A stretch of 38,302 bases of DNA from Billgrantia endophytica (lineage in GTDB: Bacteria; Pseudomonadota; Gammaproteobacteria; Pseudomonadales; Halomonadaceae): assembly GCF_002879615.1 (NCBI RefSeq), contig NZ_PNRF01000033.1, positions 1-38,302 of the forward strand. The letters run 5' to 3'. Made by a program: the position numbers and the translations under genes. This document shows positions 1-9,069 of the stretch, piece by piece (within the stretch, counting starts at the first letter, position 1; the number at the start of each line of letters is the position of its first letter). The notes under the pieces were generated by a model that worked only from the letters and a program-made list of their open reading frames with translations, was not told the origin of the DNA and did not search any database.

Positions 1-19
1 CCGAGCAGCGGAGCTGCCC

Positions 20-41
20 AAATCGGCTTTCCTGCCGATTT
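20..41. terminator. 8-bp inverted repeat downstream of the mgd operon
   Basis: A perfect 8-bp stem (AAATCGGC / GCCGATTT) with a 6-nt loop lies 25 bp beyond the stop codon of the last mgd gene. On the minus strand it is followed by GGGC rather than a T run, so as a terminator it is weak. On the plus strand a T-rich stretch follows after a few bases. It may act on both strands. Nothing else is recognised in bases 1-65. Confidence 0.4.
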
Positions 42-65
42 GTCGCTGATTTTTGCCTTGCCTGA

Positions 66-746
66 TCATCGCTCGTCGACTTTTCGTACAAAACCTAGCA
101 GCGCTTCGGCTCCCAGCGACTCACCCTCGAACTCCTGCATGGCATCGAGCAGTACCGGCCATAAATAGCAGGCCGAGGCGCTGTCGAACAGCAGGTGGAA
201 TCGCGTCATGCCATCATCGCCGACGTTGACGACGATGGCGTTGAGGCGGGCCACCGAGGTCTGGGCGACCCGCCCCGTCGGGAAGGCGGCTGGGCTGAGG
301 TCGACTCCGCATAGCTTGGCCATGACCGCAGGGGCCCGGTGGCCGCTCAGCGTCAGCCAGGCGTGGCTGTCGTGGCGCGGCTGCAGGTAGCAGGCGCGTG
401 CGCCCTGGCGCCAGGCCGTTTCCTCCGCGGCGATCCGGGCCCCTGCGTCGGCCAGGCTCCCGAGCAGCAGGTACTCCGTGGCGGAAAGCCGCGCTGCCCA
501 ACTGCCGTCGTCCTGCGCCAGGGCCAGATTGGGCCGCTCGGGCAGCCGGTAGCCTCTCTCGCGCAGGTAGTCGCCGGCCTGGGCGCCGCGAAAGCCGACC
601 CGGGGCAGGGCCGAGAGGTCGAGCAGCGCGCAATGGGTCAGCCGGGCCCGTGCCTCTGCCGGCGTGACATTGCTCGCCGGGGCTGTTTCGTGGAGGTGCT
701 GCAGCGGGCTGCGCGCGGGAGGCAAAACGTCGTTTGGTGTCGTCAT
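66..746 (-). CDS. mgdD: N-methylglutamate dehydrogenase / sarcosine oxidase gamma-type subunit
   Basis: A 226-residue protein of the SoxG family, the small GcvT-like gamma subunit of heterotetrameric sarcosine oxidases and of the homologous N-methylglutamate dehydrogenase. I start at the ATG at 746, one base after the TGA of the preceding large-subunit gene. The open frame runs further upstream, but only inside that gene. The family assignment rests on length, the last place in the B-D-A-G gene order, and the C-terminal half with a Leu/Ala-rich GcvT-like fold pattern. The gamma subunit has no cofactor of its own and packs against the alpha subunit. The mgdD reading, rather than soxG, comes from the adjacent gmaS-mgsABC and dmm genes. 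Confidence is high for the family and moderate for the substrate. Confidence 0.85.
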   Translation of the reverse strand: MTTPNDVLPPARSPLQHLHETAPASNVTPAEARARLTHCALLDLSALPRVGFRGAQAGDYLRERGYRLPERPNLALAQDDGSWAARLSATEYLLLGSLADAGARIAAEETAWRQGARACYLQPRHDSHAWLTLSGHRAPAVMAKLCGVDLSPAAFPTGRVAQTSVARLNAIVVNVGDDGMTRFHLLFDSASACYLWPVLLDAMQEFEGESLGAEALLGFVRKVDER

Positions 747-747
747 G

Positions 748-3693
748 TCACAGCTCCTGGCGGGCGTTGTCGGGGTCGAAGAAGGGCAGCGCGACCACTT
801 CGGCCTGCACGTCCTGGCTGCCTTCCACGCGGAGGGTGATGCGGCTGCCTGGCGTGGCCTTGTCGGCGCCGGCGTAGGCCAGGCCGATGATGGCTCCCAC
901 GCTGTTGGAACGCTCGCAGGAGGTGACGTTTCCGGTAATCCGGTCGCCTTCCAGCACCAGGTGGCCCTCCAGCGGTCTGGGACCGTCGAGAGGCAGCTTG
1001 AAGCCCACCAGGCGGCGCCTGGGTGGCTGGGCGTCGAGAATATCGACGGCACGCCGGCCGACGAAGAAGGGCTTGCTGCGGTTGACCGCCCATGTCAGGC
1101 CGATCTCTCCCGGATGGCTCATGCCATCGGTGTCCTGGCCGATGATCACGTGGCCCTTCTCCAGGCGCAGCAGGCGCTGGGCCTCGACGCCGAAGGGTCG
1201 GATGTCGAACTCCCGGCCGGCCTCCATCAGCCGATCCCAGAGAGATTCGCCATAGCGTGACGGCACATGGATCTCGTAGCCTAGCTCGCCGACGAAGCCG
1301 ACCCGCAGCAGACGCGCCGGAATATCGCCGACATGGCCTTCGCGCAAGGCCAGGTAGGGGAAGGCCCCGGCGGAGAGGTCGGGGTCATGGCACACCTTTT
1401 CGAGTACCCGCCGTGACAGGGGGCCGGCCACGTTGACTGCCGCGAAGGCGGAAGTCACGTTGGCGATATCCACCTCGAGACGCCACTGGGCGTTCCACTG
1501 CAGCATGCTCTGATGTACTCCGGGCGCACCGCTGGTGGTGGCGGTGACATAAAAGTGATGCTCACCCAGACGGCAGGAGACGCCGTCATCGATGACCACG
1601 CCCTGCTCGTTGGTCATCACCGCATAGCGGGTACGGCCCACCGGCTGCTTGAGAAAGCCGAAGGTGTATAGACGGTTGATGAATTCGGCGGCGTCCGGGC
1701 CACGAATCTCAAGGCCACCCAGGGTCGAGACATCGATGATTCCCACCTGCTCGCGTACATGGCACGCCTCTGCCTGCATGCAGCGATTCCGCTCCAGCAC
1801 ACCCTCTGGCGTGGGGTAGAAGGCCGGACGCTGCCAGGTGCCGGCCGGCACCAGCCTGGCGCCGAGTTCGACATGGCGGCGGTGCATCGGCGTTTGACGG
1901 AAGGGGTCGAAGGCGCGCCCGGCCAGGTGGGCCAGCGTTTCGGCGCCAAACGGCGGTCGTGCGGTGGTCACGCCGGTTTCGGCGATGCTGCGTCCGGTAG
2001 CCCGTGCTACCAGCCTGGCGGTGGGCAGCGCCGAATGGCGCCCCTGGGAGGGCCCCATGCCCACCGTCGAGAAGCGCTTGACCAACTGGATATCGCGATA
2101 GCCGTGGCGCGTGGCATTGACGATATCGCGAATCTGCAGATCCTCGTCGAGATCGACGAATTCCTTGCCCTTGGGGTGGGCGAAGATCGGCCAGGGGAAA
2201 TTGGTGCGCAGGCAGGGTGCTTCCGCCGAAACCTCTGGCGCGTTGCGGCCCAGCGCCCTGGCTGCCGCGGCCCCCGCCCGGGTTCCGTCCCGCAGGACCT
2301 TCCCAAGATCGTGAAAGCCGTTCACCGAGCCGGCGACATGCAGGTGCGCCGGCAGGCCACCAAGGGTGAACCCGGCACTCTCTTCGTCATAGCCGAGCCT
2401 GCCACCGGCCTGACACAACAATTGATAAACCGGCATATAGCCGGCGCTCATGCACAACAGGTCGCAGGCGAGCGTCAGGCCTCCCCCGCCGACCTCGCCC
2501 ATGCCGGCGATGTGTCGCAGTTCGACTCCGGTCACGCGGTGCAGGCGCTTGTCGTGCAGTGCCTCGTACACGGTATGGTTGAGATGACGGGGAATCCCGA
2601 GTACGTCGATGGCGTTGGCCAGATCGGCATCATCGGCGTCCTGGCGCATGTCGACCAGCGCTGCCACCTCGATGCCCTGTTCGTGCAGGTCGAGGGCGGC
2701 GAGGTAGCCGTCGTCGTTGCCGGTGAGTATCACGGCGCGCTTGCCGGGGCGTACCGCATAGTGCCGCATCAGTCGCTGGGCGGCGCTGGCGAGCATCACG
2801 CCGGGCAGGTCGTTGTTGCGAAACACCGCTGGCTGGTCGAAGCTGCCCGAGGCGACGATGCACTCCCTGGCTCGCACCTTGTACATTCGCTGTCCCTGGA
2901 TGACTGGCAGATAGTTGTCGCTGAACCAGCCGTTGCAGGTGGCCTCGCACAGGATGTCGATATTGTCATGCGCCTCCACCGCCGCAACCAGCGAAGCCCG
3001 TAGCGCTTCGCCGCGCCGGCCCTCGGTGTCGAAACGCGCATAGGTCAGGGCGCCTCCCAGGCGTGGCTGCTGCTCGACCAGCAGCACGCGCACGCCCGCT
3101 TCGGCGGCGGTCAGGGCCGCCTCCAGCCCGGCGGGGCCGCCGCCGACGACCATGACGTCGGTGAAGCGGTAGGCCTTGTCGTGATACTCCCCCCTGGCTT
3201 CCAGGTCGTAGTGCCCCAGGCCCGCCTTGCGGCGAATCAGGGGCTCCCAGTACTTCCAGATCCCCCAGGGTTTGTAGAAGGCGCGATAGTAGAAGCCCAC
3301 CGGCATGAACCGTGAGAGTTTGCCAAGCTTCATGTCGCGGTCGTGATCCAGGCTGCCGCTGTAGTTCTGACCCATGACGGCGAGTCCTGGGATGATCGGC
3401 TGCGCGTCGGCCAGCACGTTGGGTTCATCGGGTAGCTGAACCAGGGTGTTGGCGTCATGGCCGGCCAGGGTCAGCGGGCCGCGTGGGCGATGATACTTGA
3501 AGGAACGCGACAGCAGCAGGCGGCCATTGGCCGCCAGGGCGCTGGCGATGGTATCGCCCTGAAAGCCCCGATAGGCAACCCCCTCGAAGGTGAAGTCGAT
3601 GGGCCGGTCGCGGTCGATCAGACTGCCCATGGGGTCCGGCAGGCGGTCATCATGCCGGGAGGTGGCGTCGCCCAGGGGTTCGAAACGGGTCAT
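748..3693 (-). CDS. mgdC: N-methylglutamate dehydrogenase / sarcosine oxidase alpha-type subunit
   Basis: A 981-residue SoxA-family alpha subunit, the usual length. In order it shows an N-terminal ferredoxin-like Fer2_3 segment (about 30-110, without a cluster-binding cysteine set), a dinucleotide-binding Rossmann region with GGGPAG at 184-189, a long pyridine-nucleotide oxidoreductase domain, and a C-terminal aminomethyltransferase (GcvT-like) domain that in this family transfers the released methyl carbon to tetrahydrofolate. The start ATG at 3693 overlaps the stop of the preceding small-subunit gene by 4 bases (ATGA), which implies translational coupling. The frame stays open upstream but overlaps that gene completely. 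Linked folD and purU fit with a methylene-THF product. The substrate could be sarcosine, but the gmaS/mgs neighbours favour N-methylglutamate. Confidence 0.9.
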   Translation of the reverse strand: MTRFEPLGDATSRHDDRLPDPMGSLIDRDRPIDFTFEGVAYRGFQGDTIASALAANGRLLLSRSFKYHRPRGPLTLAGHDANTLVQLPDEPNVLADAQPIIPGLAVMGQNYSGSLDHDRDMKLGKLSRFMPVGFYYRAFYKPWGIWKYWEPLIRRKAGLGHYDLEARGEYHDKAYRFTDVMVVGGGPAGLEAALTAAEAGVRVLLVEQQPRLGGALTYARFDTEGRRGEALRASLVAAVEAHDNIDILCEATCNGWFSDNYLPVIQGQRMYKVRARECIVASGSFDQPAVFRNNDLPGVMLASAAQRLMRHYAVRPGKRAVILTGNDDGYLAALDLHEQGIEVAALVDMRQDADDADLANAIDVLGIPRHLNHTVYEALHDKRLHRVTGVELRHIAGMGEVGGGGLTLACDLLCMSAGYMPVYQLLCQAGGRLGYDEESAGFTLGGLPAHLHVAGSVNGFHDLGKVLRDGTRAGAAAARALGRNAPEVSAEAPCLRTNFPWPIFAHPKGKEFVDLDEDLQIRDIVNATRHGYRDIQLVKRFSTVGMGPSQGRHSALPTARLVARATGRSIAETGVTTARPPFGAETLAHLAGRAFDPFRQTPMHRRHVELGARLVPAGTWQRPAFYPTPEGVLERNRCMQAEACHVREQVGIIDVSTLGGLEIRGPDAAEFINRLYTFGFLKQPVGRTRYAVMTNEQGVVIDDGVSCRLGEHHFYVTATTSGAPGVHQSMLQWNAQWRLEVDIANVTSAFAAVNVAGPLSRRVLEKVCHDPDLSAGAFPYLALREGHVGDIPARLLRVGFVGELGYEIHVPSRYGESLWDRLMEAGREFDIRPFGVEAQRLLRLEKGHVIIGQDTDGMSHPGEIGLTWAVNRSKPFFVGRRAVDILDAQPPRRRLVGFKLPLDGPRPLEGHLVLEGDRITGNVTSCERSNSVGAIIGLAYAGADKATPGSRITLRVEGSQDVQAEVVALPFFDPDNARQEL

Positions 3694-3986
3694 GACCTTG
3701 GCTCCCCGGTGGCGAACTCGACACGCTGCTGAAAAATGTCCTGAGGCTCGAAGGTGTGCAGGATCTCGTCGGTCAGGGTGTTGCGCTCGGCGAGAAACCA
3801 GTAGCTGCTGGGCGCGTGCAGCCACCATTCGGTCACAACGCCGGGCTGGTTGTCGTGGTAGAAGACGTAGTCGGCCCATTCGCGATCGTTGCACGCTGCG
3901 GGGTCGGGCATTGCCTTCAACTCGCCGCCGTAGATGAATTCGCTGATGTTGCGTGGCCCGTTGAGTGGGCAATGCATGATCTTCAT
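3690..3986 (-). CDS. mgdB: N-methylglutamate dehydrogenase / sarcosine oxidase delta-type subunit
   Basis: A 98-residue SoxD-family delta subunit. It begins with CPLNGPRNISEF and then YGGE, which matches the family N-terminus, and contains WWLHAPSSYWF near residues 54-64. Sarcosine oxidase delta subunits normally bind zinc with a CPxCG pair plus a downstream His and Cys. Here the second Cys of the first pair is Asn, and the downstream Cys is not present. From memory this CPxNG form is typical of the mgdB branch, so it supports the N-methylglutamate dehydrogenase reading. The gene overlaps the alpha-subunit gene by 4 bases. Confidence 0.87.
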   Translation of the reverse strand: MKIMHCPLNGPRNISEFIYGGELKAMPDPAACNDREWADYVFYHDNQPGVVTEWWLHAPSSYWFLAERNTLTDEILHTFEPQDIFQQRVEFATGEPRS

Positions 3987-4016
3987 GGTTTCGTGCCCCT
4001 GGGTGTCAGTAACGTA

Positions 4017-5255
4017 TCAATGACTGGCCGCCGTGGCGCCCATTTCGTTGACCTGCTGGAAATTGGCGAACCGTTCGAGGTGGAAGGGCGCGATCAGCTC
4101 GGGCACGCGCCCCGTGGCCACCAGCTCGGCCATGGTCTTGCCGCAGATCGGGGTCGCCTTGAATCCCCAGGTACCCCAACCGGCGTCCAGGTAGTAGTTT
4201 TCTATCGGGCTCTCGCCCATGATCGGGCTGTAATCCGGCGTCATGTCGGTGATGCCTGCCCATTGGCGCATGAGCTTGGCCTTGGCCAGAAAAGGGAACA
4301 TCTCGATGGCGTGGGCGATCAGGCTCTCCTTGAGCTCCAGTGTCGAGCGGCTGCTGTAGAGCGGGTAGGGGTCCGAACCGCCGCCGAACACCACCTCGCC
4401 GCGACTGGTCTGCTGGACATAGCAGTGCAGGCCCGAGGAGCTGACCAGTGGGTCGAGGAACGGCTTGACCGGCTGGGTCACCATCGCCTGCAGTGGATAG
4501 GAGACGACCGGCAGCCGGAAGCCGGCCTTGCCCGCCAGCACCGAGCTGTGACCCGCCACCGCCTGCACCGCGCAGCCGCAGCGCACCGTGCCACGGTTGG
4601 TCTTGACCGCGGTAAGACGTCCACCCTCGACGATCAGCTCCTGGACTTCGGTGAGCTGATGGATCTCCACGCCACGCTTGGCTGCCTGCCTGGCATAGCC
4701 CCAGGCCACGGCATCGTGACGCGCGGTGGCGCCATCGGCGTGCCAAAGGCCGGCCAGCACCGGCAAGTGGCCCGGATCAAGGTTCAGGGTGGGCACCAGT
4801 TCACGGATCTGCTGGCAGTCGATCATCTCGGTGCGGCCGCCGAAGTGCTTGTTGACTTCGGCGCGCTGGCGAAAGGCGCGCACTGTGGCATCGGTATGCG
4901 CCAAGGTGAGTTGGCCACGCTCCGAGTACATGATGTTGAAGTCGAATTCGTTGGAGAGATTCTTGAACAGCCTGACCGACTCGCCGTAGAAGCGAACGCC
5001 TTCGGGAGTGAGGTAGTTGGAGCGGATCACCGCGGTATTGCGCGCCGTGTTGCCGCCTCCGAGATAGGCCTTCTCCAGTACCGCGACCCTGGTGATACCG
5101 TGATACCTGGCCAGATAGTAGGCGATGGCCAGACCATGGCCGCCGGCGCCGATGATCACCACGTCGTAGGCGGATTTGAGCTCCGCGGGTGGCGGTAGAT
5201 CCACTTCGTCGGGATAGTGGGACGACAGACCGTACTTGAGCAGTGCGAAAGGCAT
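4017..5255 (-). CDS. mgdA: N-methylglutamate dehydrogenase / sarcosine oxidase beta-type subunit
   Basis: A 412-residue SoxB-family beta subunit, the amine-oxidising flavoprotein of the complex. It has an N-terminal FAD-binding motif DVVIIGAGGHG (31-41), the conserved GGGNTARNTAVIRSNY segment (67-81), and GATARHDAVAWGYA, whose His180 lines up with the histidine that carries covalent FMN in heterotetrameric sarcosine oxidase. The start is ATG 5255. The gap to folD is 23 bp and the gap to the delta gene is 30 bp, so all six minus-strand genes look like one transcript. It oxidises an N-methyl amino acid to an imine and passes electrons through the flavins. The substrate is inferred from neighbours. 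Confidence 0.9.
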   Translation of the reverse strand: MPFALLKYGLSSHYPDEVDLPPPAELKSAYDVVIIGAGGHGLAIAYYLARYHGITRVAVLEKAYLGGGNTARNTAVIRSNYLTPEGVRFYGESVRLFKNLSNEFDFNIMYSERGQLTLAHTDATVRAFRQRAEVNKHFGGRTEMIDCQQIRELVPTLNLDPGHLPVLAGLWHADGATARHDAVAWGYARQAAKRGVEIHQLTEVQELIVEGGRLTAVKTNRGTVRCGCAVQAVAGHSSVLAGKAGFRLPVVSYPLQAMVTQPVKPFLDPLVSSSGLHCYVQQTSRGEVVFGGGSDPYPLYSSRSTLELKESLIAHAIEMFPFLAKAKLMRQWAGITDMTPDYSPIMGESPIENYYLDAGWGTWGFKATPICGKTMAELVATGRVPELIAPFHLERFANFQQVNEMGATAASH

Positions 5256-5278
5256 GGAAGGCTCCTTCGGTGAACGCC

Positions 5279-6202
5279 TCAGGCCATGGCCAGGGAAGCG
5301 GCCCGCCGGTGCAGGGTGCGTGCGGCGATCAGGGTGTTGTGCATCAGGCAGGCGATGGTCATCGGTCCCACGCCGCCGGGCACCGGGGTGAGGGCCGCGA
5401 CGAGGCGTTCGGCGCTGGCATGATCGACGTCACCCACCAGGCGGGTGCGGTGCTCGCCATCGTGCGTTTCCTCGATGCGGTTGATGCCGACGTCGATGAC
5501 TACCGCCCCGGGCTTGAGCCAGGTCGCGTCGATCATGCCGGGGCGCCCCACGGCGGCGACCATGATGTCCGCCTGGCGGCAGATCGCGGCGGCATCCCGG
5601 CTGCGTGAATGCACCAGCGTGACCGTACAGTTCGCCTGCAGTAGCAGCGCCGCCATCGGCTTGCCGACGATATTGGAGCGTCCCACCACCACCGCATGCT
5701 TGCCGGTCAGGTCGCCGCAGGTCTCGTGCAGCAGACGCATGCAGCCCATGGGTGTGCAGGGGATCAATGCCGGCAGACCCTGCCACAGCGCACCGGCGTT
5801 CTCGCAATGAAAGCCATCGACATCCTTGGCCGGCACGATGGCCTGAATCACTGCCTGTTCGTCGATATGGGCGGGCAGCGGCAATTGCACCAGAATGCCG
5901 CTGACCTCCGGATCGCGATTGAGGCGATCGATCAGCGCCAGCAGCTCCGCCTGACTCAGGTCCGCGTCGAAGCGGTGTTCCAGTGAACGGATGCCAACGG
6001 TATGCGCCTGGCGGACCTTGTTGCGTACGTAGACCTGGCTGGCCGGGTCCTCGCCGACCAGCACGACCGCCAGGCCGGGCGTGACACCCTCGCTGGCCAA
6101 CTGACGCACGCCTTCGGCCACTTCGGCAAGGACGCGCTCGGCACATGCCTTGCCGTCGATGCGCCGGGCGGGGGAGCGTTGCGGGGATTCGAGCGTACTC
6201 AT
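5279..6202 (-). CDS. folD: bifunctional methylene-THF dehydrogenase / methenyl-THF cyclohydrolase
   Basis: A 307-residue FolD that oxidises 5,10-methylene-THF to 10-formyl-THF. Visible family motifs are the YVRNK segment with Tyr58 and the catalytic Lys62, the GILVQLPLP motif, the [14 protein letters not shown] nucleotide-binding loop, and the C-terminal [10 protein letters not shown] signature. Its start ATG overlaps the purU stop by 4 bases, and mgdA follows after 23 bp. It is therefore probably a dedicated catabolic copy that handles C1 units from N-demethylation rather than, or in addition to, the housekeeping enzyme. Its presence between purU and the dehydrogenase genes is the main hint that the methyl carbon leaves as methylene-THF. 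Confidence 0.96.
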   Translation of the reverse strand: MSTLESPQRSPARRIDGKACAERVLAEVAEGVRQLASEGVTPGLAVVLVGEDPASQVYVRNKVRQAHTVGIRSLEHRFDADLSQAELLALIDRLNRDPEVSGILVQLPLPAHIDEQAVIQAIVPAKDVDGFHCENAGALWQGLPALIPCTPMGCMRLLHETCGDLTGKHAVVVGRSNIVGKPMAALLLQANCTVTLVHSRSRDAAAICRQADIMVAAVGRPGMIDATWLKPGAVVIDVGINRIEETHDGEHRTRLVGDVDHASAERLVAALTPVPGGVGPMTIACLMHNTLIAARTLHRRAASLAMA

Positions 6203-7062
6203 CTGAAGATCACCGTCTTGTTGCCGTCGAGGAAAACCCGATGCTCGATGTGGTACCTGACTGCCCGGGAGAGCGCGATGGTCTCGGTATTACGGCCCAC
6301 CGCCACCAGGTCTTCGGGTCGGTAGGTGTGATCGACCCGCTGGACTTCCTGCTCGACGATCGGCCCCTCGTCGAGGTCCGGGGTGACGTAGTGGGCGGTG
6401 GCGCCGATCAGCTTGACGCCCCGCTCGTGCGCCTGGTGATAGGGCTTGGCACCCTTGAACCCGGGCAGAAAGGAGTGATGGATATTGATGGCGCGGCCGG
6501 CGAGCTTCTTGCAGAGGTCGTTGGAGAGGATCTGCATGTAGCGCGCCAGTACCACCAGCTCGGTGCCGGTCTCTTCGACGATCTCCATCAGCGCGGCTTC
6601 CTGACGGGCCTTGGTCTCCGGGGTCACCGGCAGATAGACGAAGCGGATGCCCTCGCGCTCGGCCATGGGTCGCAGGTCGAGGTGATTGGAGACGATGGCG
6701 GTGATCCGCATGTCGAGTTCGCCCTTGCGGTGGCGATACATCAGGTCGCTCAGGCAGTGATCGTACTTGCTGACCATCAGCAGCACGCGCATGGGTTCGC
6801 CCTCGTCATGGAGGCTCCAGCCCATGTCGAACTGGCTGGCCACGCCGTCGAAGTCGCGCTTCAGGCTGTCGATATCGCCCTTGATGCCCTCGTTGAAACG
6901 GAACCTGGCACGCAGGAAAAAGCGCCCCAGCTCCTCGTCGTCGTACTGCGCCAGTTCGCTGATATAGCACTGGCTTTCGCTGAGGAACGTGGTGACCGCG
7001 GCGACGATGCCCGAGGCCGCGGGGCAGGAGATGGTGATGATGTAGCTCGTCGTGGGGGACAT
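6199..7062 (-). CDS. purU: formyltetrahydrofolate deformylase
   Basis: A 287-residue PurU that hydrolyses 10-formyl-THF to formate and THF. It has an N-terminal ACT-like sensor domain (about 1-85, beginning [18 protein letters not shown]) and a C-terminal formyl transferase-like hydrolase domain with the [19 protein letters not shown] catalytic segment (Asn-Ile-His and the following His), followed by [18 protein letters not shown] chose ATG 7062 because it is preceded by GGAAG at good spacing and gives the usual family length. An upstream in-frame ATG at 7155 would add 31 atypical residues. It is the first gene of the leftward operon, about 130 bp downstream of a predicted sigma-54 start. No formate dehydrogenase gene is in the window. 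Confidence 0.95.
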   Translation of the reverse strand: MSPTTSYIITISCPAASGIVAAVTTFLSESQCYISELAQYDDEELGRFFLRARFRFNEGIKGDIDSLKRDFDGVASQFDMGWSLHDEGEPMRVLLMVSKYDHCLSDLMYRHRKGELDMRITAIVSNHLDLRPMAEREGIRFVYLPVTPETKARQEAALMEIVEETGTELVVLARYMQILSNDLCKKLAGRAINIHHSFLPGFKGAKPYHQAHERGVKLIGATAHYVTPDLDEGPIVEQEVQRVDHTYRPEDLVAVGRNTETIALSRAVRYHIEHRVFLDGNKTVIFR

Positions 7063-7201
7063 GTCGGGCTTCCGGTTGTTGGAACGAAAACGTCGGTGGT
7101 CGGTGAGTGGTCCTGGCTTCATCGAGAGATGATTCGTATCGGCAAGTGACGTCATGCCACCTTATATAATTCCTGTAAAGAAAAAAACATTCCTTTCAGT
7201 T

Positions 7202-7220
7202 AAGCAACAAGTCTGCCAGT
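7202..7220 (-). promoter_or_regulatory. sigma-54 (-24/-12) promoter for purU-folD-mgdABCD
   Basis: Read on the minus strand, the sequence is CTGGCAGACTTGTTGCTTA: -24 TGGCAG, N5, -12 TTGCT, with the invariant GG-N10-GC spacing (GG at 7217-7216, GC at 7205-7204). This is one base from the TGGCAC-N5-TTGCW consensus. Transcription would begin near 7192, giving a leader of about 130 nt to purU. Confidence 0.72.
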
Positions 7221-7347
7221 TTTTAAGACGCTCGCCAGGTATCGGGAAAAATAAATAATTCCATTTGTTATTCAATAAGTTGGAACTTATCCAAAAGAGG
7301 GTGCGGTGTGTTTGTGGCGAAGCGAAGCGTGAGAGCCGTCCTCGTGC

Positions 7348-7393
7348 CGACCGTTTTGGTGCGGTCGGGGAATTTCTTGCACTTAGCTGGTGC
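7348..7393. promoter_or_regulatory. tandem NtrC-like sites between divergent operons
   Basis: The stretch GCACTTAGCTGGTGC (7379-7393) fits the NtrC dyad GCACY-N5-GGTGC. A second, weaker copy, CGACC-GTTTT-GGTGC (7348-7362), starts exactly 31 bp away, close to three helical turns. That is the arrangement of cooperative NtrC dimers at enhancers. The pair lies between two outward-facing sigma-54 promoters, about 155-195 bp from each predicted start, so one enhancer could serve both operons. The rest of the 620-bp intergenic region (7063-7682) is AT-rich with no convincing gene. Confidence 0.55.
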
Positions 7394-7512
7394 GTAAAAG
7401 AAGTGGCAACGATGAGTCGGATACAGCCGTCTGCCGATGAAAGAAAATTTATTCCACGCCATATCAAGGTGTTATTTAGCTTTTCTCGTTTCTTGTGGAG
7501 TTTGAACGAATG

Positions 7513-7529
7513 TTGGCACAAGAGATGCT
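7513..7529 (+). promoter_or_regulatory. sigma-54 (-24/-12) promoter for gmaS-mgsABC
   Basis: TTGGCACAAGAGATGCT matches the -24 element TTGGCAC perfectly. The -12 GC falls at 7527-7528, exactly 10 bases after GG (7515-7516). The start would be near 7540, about 143 nt before the gmaS ATG. Confidence 0.8.
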
Positions 7530-7682
7530 ATTCCTAAAAAGAAATATAATTTCTTGATAGGAATTGTTGGGTGGCATAATGTGGCGGGGGGAGAGCGGCA
7601 TGGGTTGCGTTCGATTATCGCTGCGTTGCGGTTGCAAGAGATGCCCAGCCATTCGCTCTACAACGCTTGGAGGAAGAGTGCC

Positions 7683-9017
7683 ATGACCCCTGAAACCGCA
7701 ATGCAATTCATCAAGGATCACGACATCCGCTATCTGCTTGCTCAGTTTGTCGACATCCATGGAGCCGCCAAGACCAAGTCGGTACCGGCCAGTTGTCTGA
7801 TGGATGTGGTTGAAAAGGGCGCCGGATTTGCAGGATTCGCCGTATGTGGCTTGGGTATGGAGCCACACGGCCCGGACTTCATGGCGCGGGGAGATCTGGC
7901 CTCGCTGTCCGTGGTGCCCTGGCAGCCGGGGTATGCGCGAATGGCTTGCAGCGGCTACGTGAATGATGCGCCGCATCCTTACGATAGCCGCGTGGTGCTG
8001 CTCAGGCAGATCGAGCGGCTCAAGGAGAAAGGCTGGACGCTGAACACGGGGCTGGAGCCCGAGTTCTCGCTGTTCAAGCGTGGCACCAACGGAGAACTGC
8101 TGCCCGTCGACGAGAGCGATACGCTGGCCAAGCCTTGCTATGACTACAAGGGGCTGTCGCGTTCGCGGGTGTTCCTCGAGCGGCTCGTGGAGACGCTGCA
8201 GACGGTGGACTTCGATGTCTACCAGATCGATCATGAGGATGCCAATGGCCAGTTCGAAATCAATTACACCTTCAGCGATGCCCTGACCTCGGCGGATCGC
8301 TTTACCTTCGTGCGCATGGCCGCCGGCGAGATCGCCAATGACCTCGGCATGGTCTGCTCCTTCATGCCCAAACCATGGACCAACCGCCCCGGCAATGGCA
8401 TGCACTTCCACCTGTCGATCGCCGACGAGGCGGGTAACAACCTGTTCGGCGACGATAGCGACCCTCAGCGACTGGGGTTGTCCAAGCTGGCCTACCATTT
8501 CCTGGGTGGCCTTCTGCACCATGCCCCCGCACTGTGCGCCTTTGCCGCGCCGACGGTGAACTCCTACAAGCGCCTGGTCAATGGTGGCTCCAACAGCGGA
8601 TCGACCTGGGCGCCGGTCTTCATCGCCTACGGCGACAACAATCGCTCGGCCATGGTGCGAGTGCCTGGCGGTCGGCTGGAGTTCCGCCTGCCCGATGCCG
8701 GCTGCAACCCCTACCTGGTCCATGCCGCGCTGATAGCCGCTGGCCTGGACGGTATTGTCCGCGAGCTCGATCCCGGCCAGGCGCACAACATCAATCTCTA
8801 TGCATTGAGTACCGAGGCGTGCCGCGAGAAGGGCATCGGCATCCTGCCGCAGTCGCTCAACGAGGCGATCGAGGCCCTCTCGGAGGACACCATTCTGCGC
8901 GAATCCATGGGGCCGGAGATCGTCGATGAGTTCCTCGAGATCAAGCGGCAGGAGTGGGACGAATACAGTCGCCAGGTCACGGCCTGGGAAGTGCGGCAAT
9001 ACGCTGAGTTCTTCTGA
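7683..9017 (+). CDS. gmaS: gamma-glutamylmethylamide synthetase (glutamate-methylamine ligase)
   Basis: A 444-residue glutamine-synthetase-fold enzyme of the GlnT/GMAS branch. It joins methylamine to glutamate with ATP, the entry step of the N-methylglutamate pathway. Visible glutamine-synthetase motifs include LEPEFSLF (metal-binding Glu), a [15 protein letters not shown] segment, [11 protein letters not shown] (the NGSGMHxH-type motif), and VNSYKRL with [20 protein letters not shown]. It is not a housekeeping GlnA: the adenylylation-site region is different, and the next three genes are the subunits of N-methylglutamate synthase. ATG 7683 follows GGAGGAAG at good spacing; the upstream open frame to 7554 has no good ribosome site. 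Regulation is probably by sigma-54/NtrC. Confidence 0.9.
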   Translation: MTPETAMQFIKDHDIRYLLAQFVDIHGAAKTKSVPASCLMDVVEKGAGFAGFAVCGLGMEPHGPDFMARGDLASLSVVPWQPGYARMACSGYVNDAPHPYDSRVVLLRQIERLKEKGWTLNTGLEPEFSLFKRGTNGELLPVDESDTLAKPCYDYKGLSRSRVFLERLVETLQTVDFDVYQIDHEDANGQFEINYTFSDALTSADRFTFVRMAAGEIANDLGMVCSFMPKPWTNRPGNGMHFHLSIADEAGNNLFGDDSDPQRLGLSKLAYHFLGGLLHHAPALCAFAAPTVNSYKRLVNGGSNSGSTWAPVFIAYGDNNRSAMVRVPGGRLEFRLPDAGCNPYLVHAALIAAGLDGIVRELDPGQAHNINLYALSTEACREKGIGILPQSLNEAIEALSEDTILRESMGPEIVDEFLEIKRQEWDEYSRQVTAWEVRQYAEFF

Positions 9018-9069
9018 TCGCCGTCGCCTTGGACACTGGTGTGGTCAGTTATCGAAAGAGGTAATGCTT

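Noticed and set aside
1759..3003. 414-codon plus-strand frame inside the large dehydrogenase subunit gene
   Set aside because: It is a GC-rich shadow frame; the minus-strand protein is full length and conserved.
66..5255. Glycine-betaine-linked sarcosine oxidase operon
   Set aside because: Not fully excluded, but there is no glyA or betaine demethylase nearby, the delta subunit has the CPxNG form, and gmaS-mgsABC and dmm genes are adjacent and share regulatory motifs.
7162..7521. 119-codon minus-strand frame in the divergent regulatory region
   Set aside because: No domain and no ribosome site. It spans both sigma-54 promoters and the NtrC-like sites, so the region is better explained as control DNA.
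7476..8999. 507-codon open frame on the minus strand opposite gmaS
   Set aside because: It is a shadow of gmaS. Its composition (Gln, His, Arg, Gly) has no domain, and gmaS on the other strand has full family conservation.
7683..9017. Housekeeping glutamine synthetase (glnA)
   Set aside because: The protein belongs to the shorter GlnT/GMAS branch, and mgsABC follow directly.
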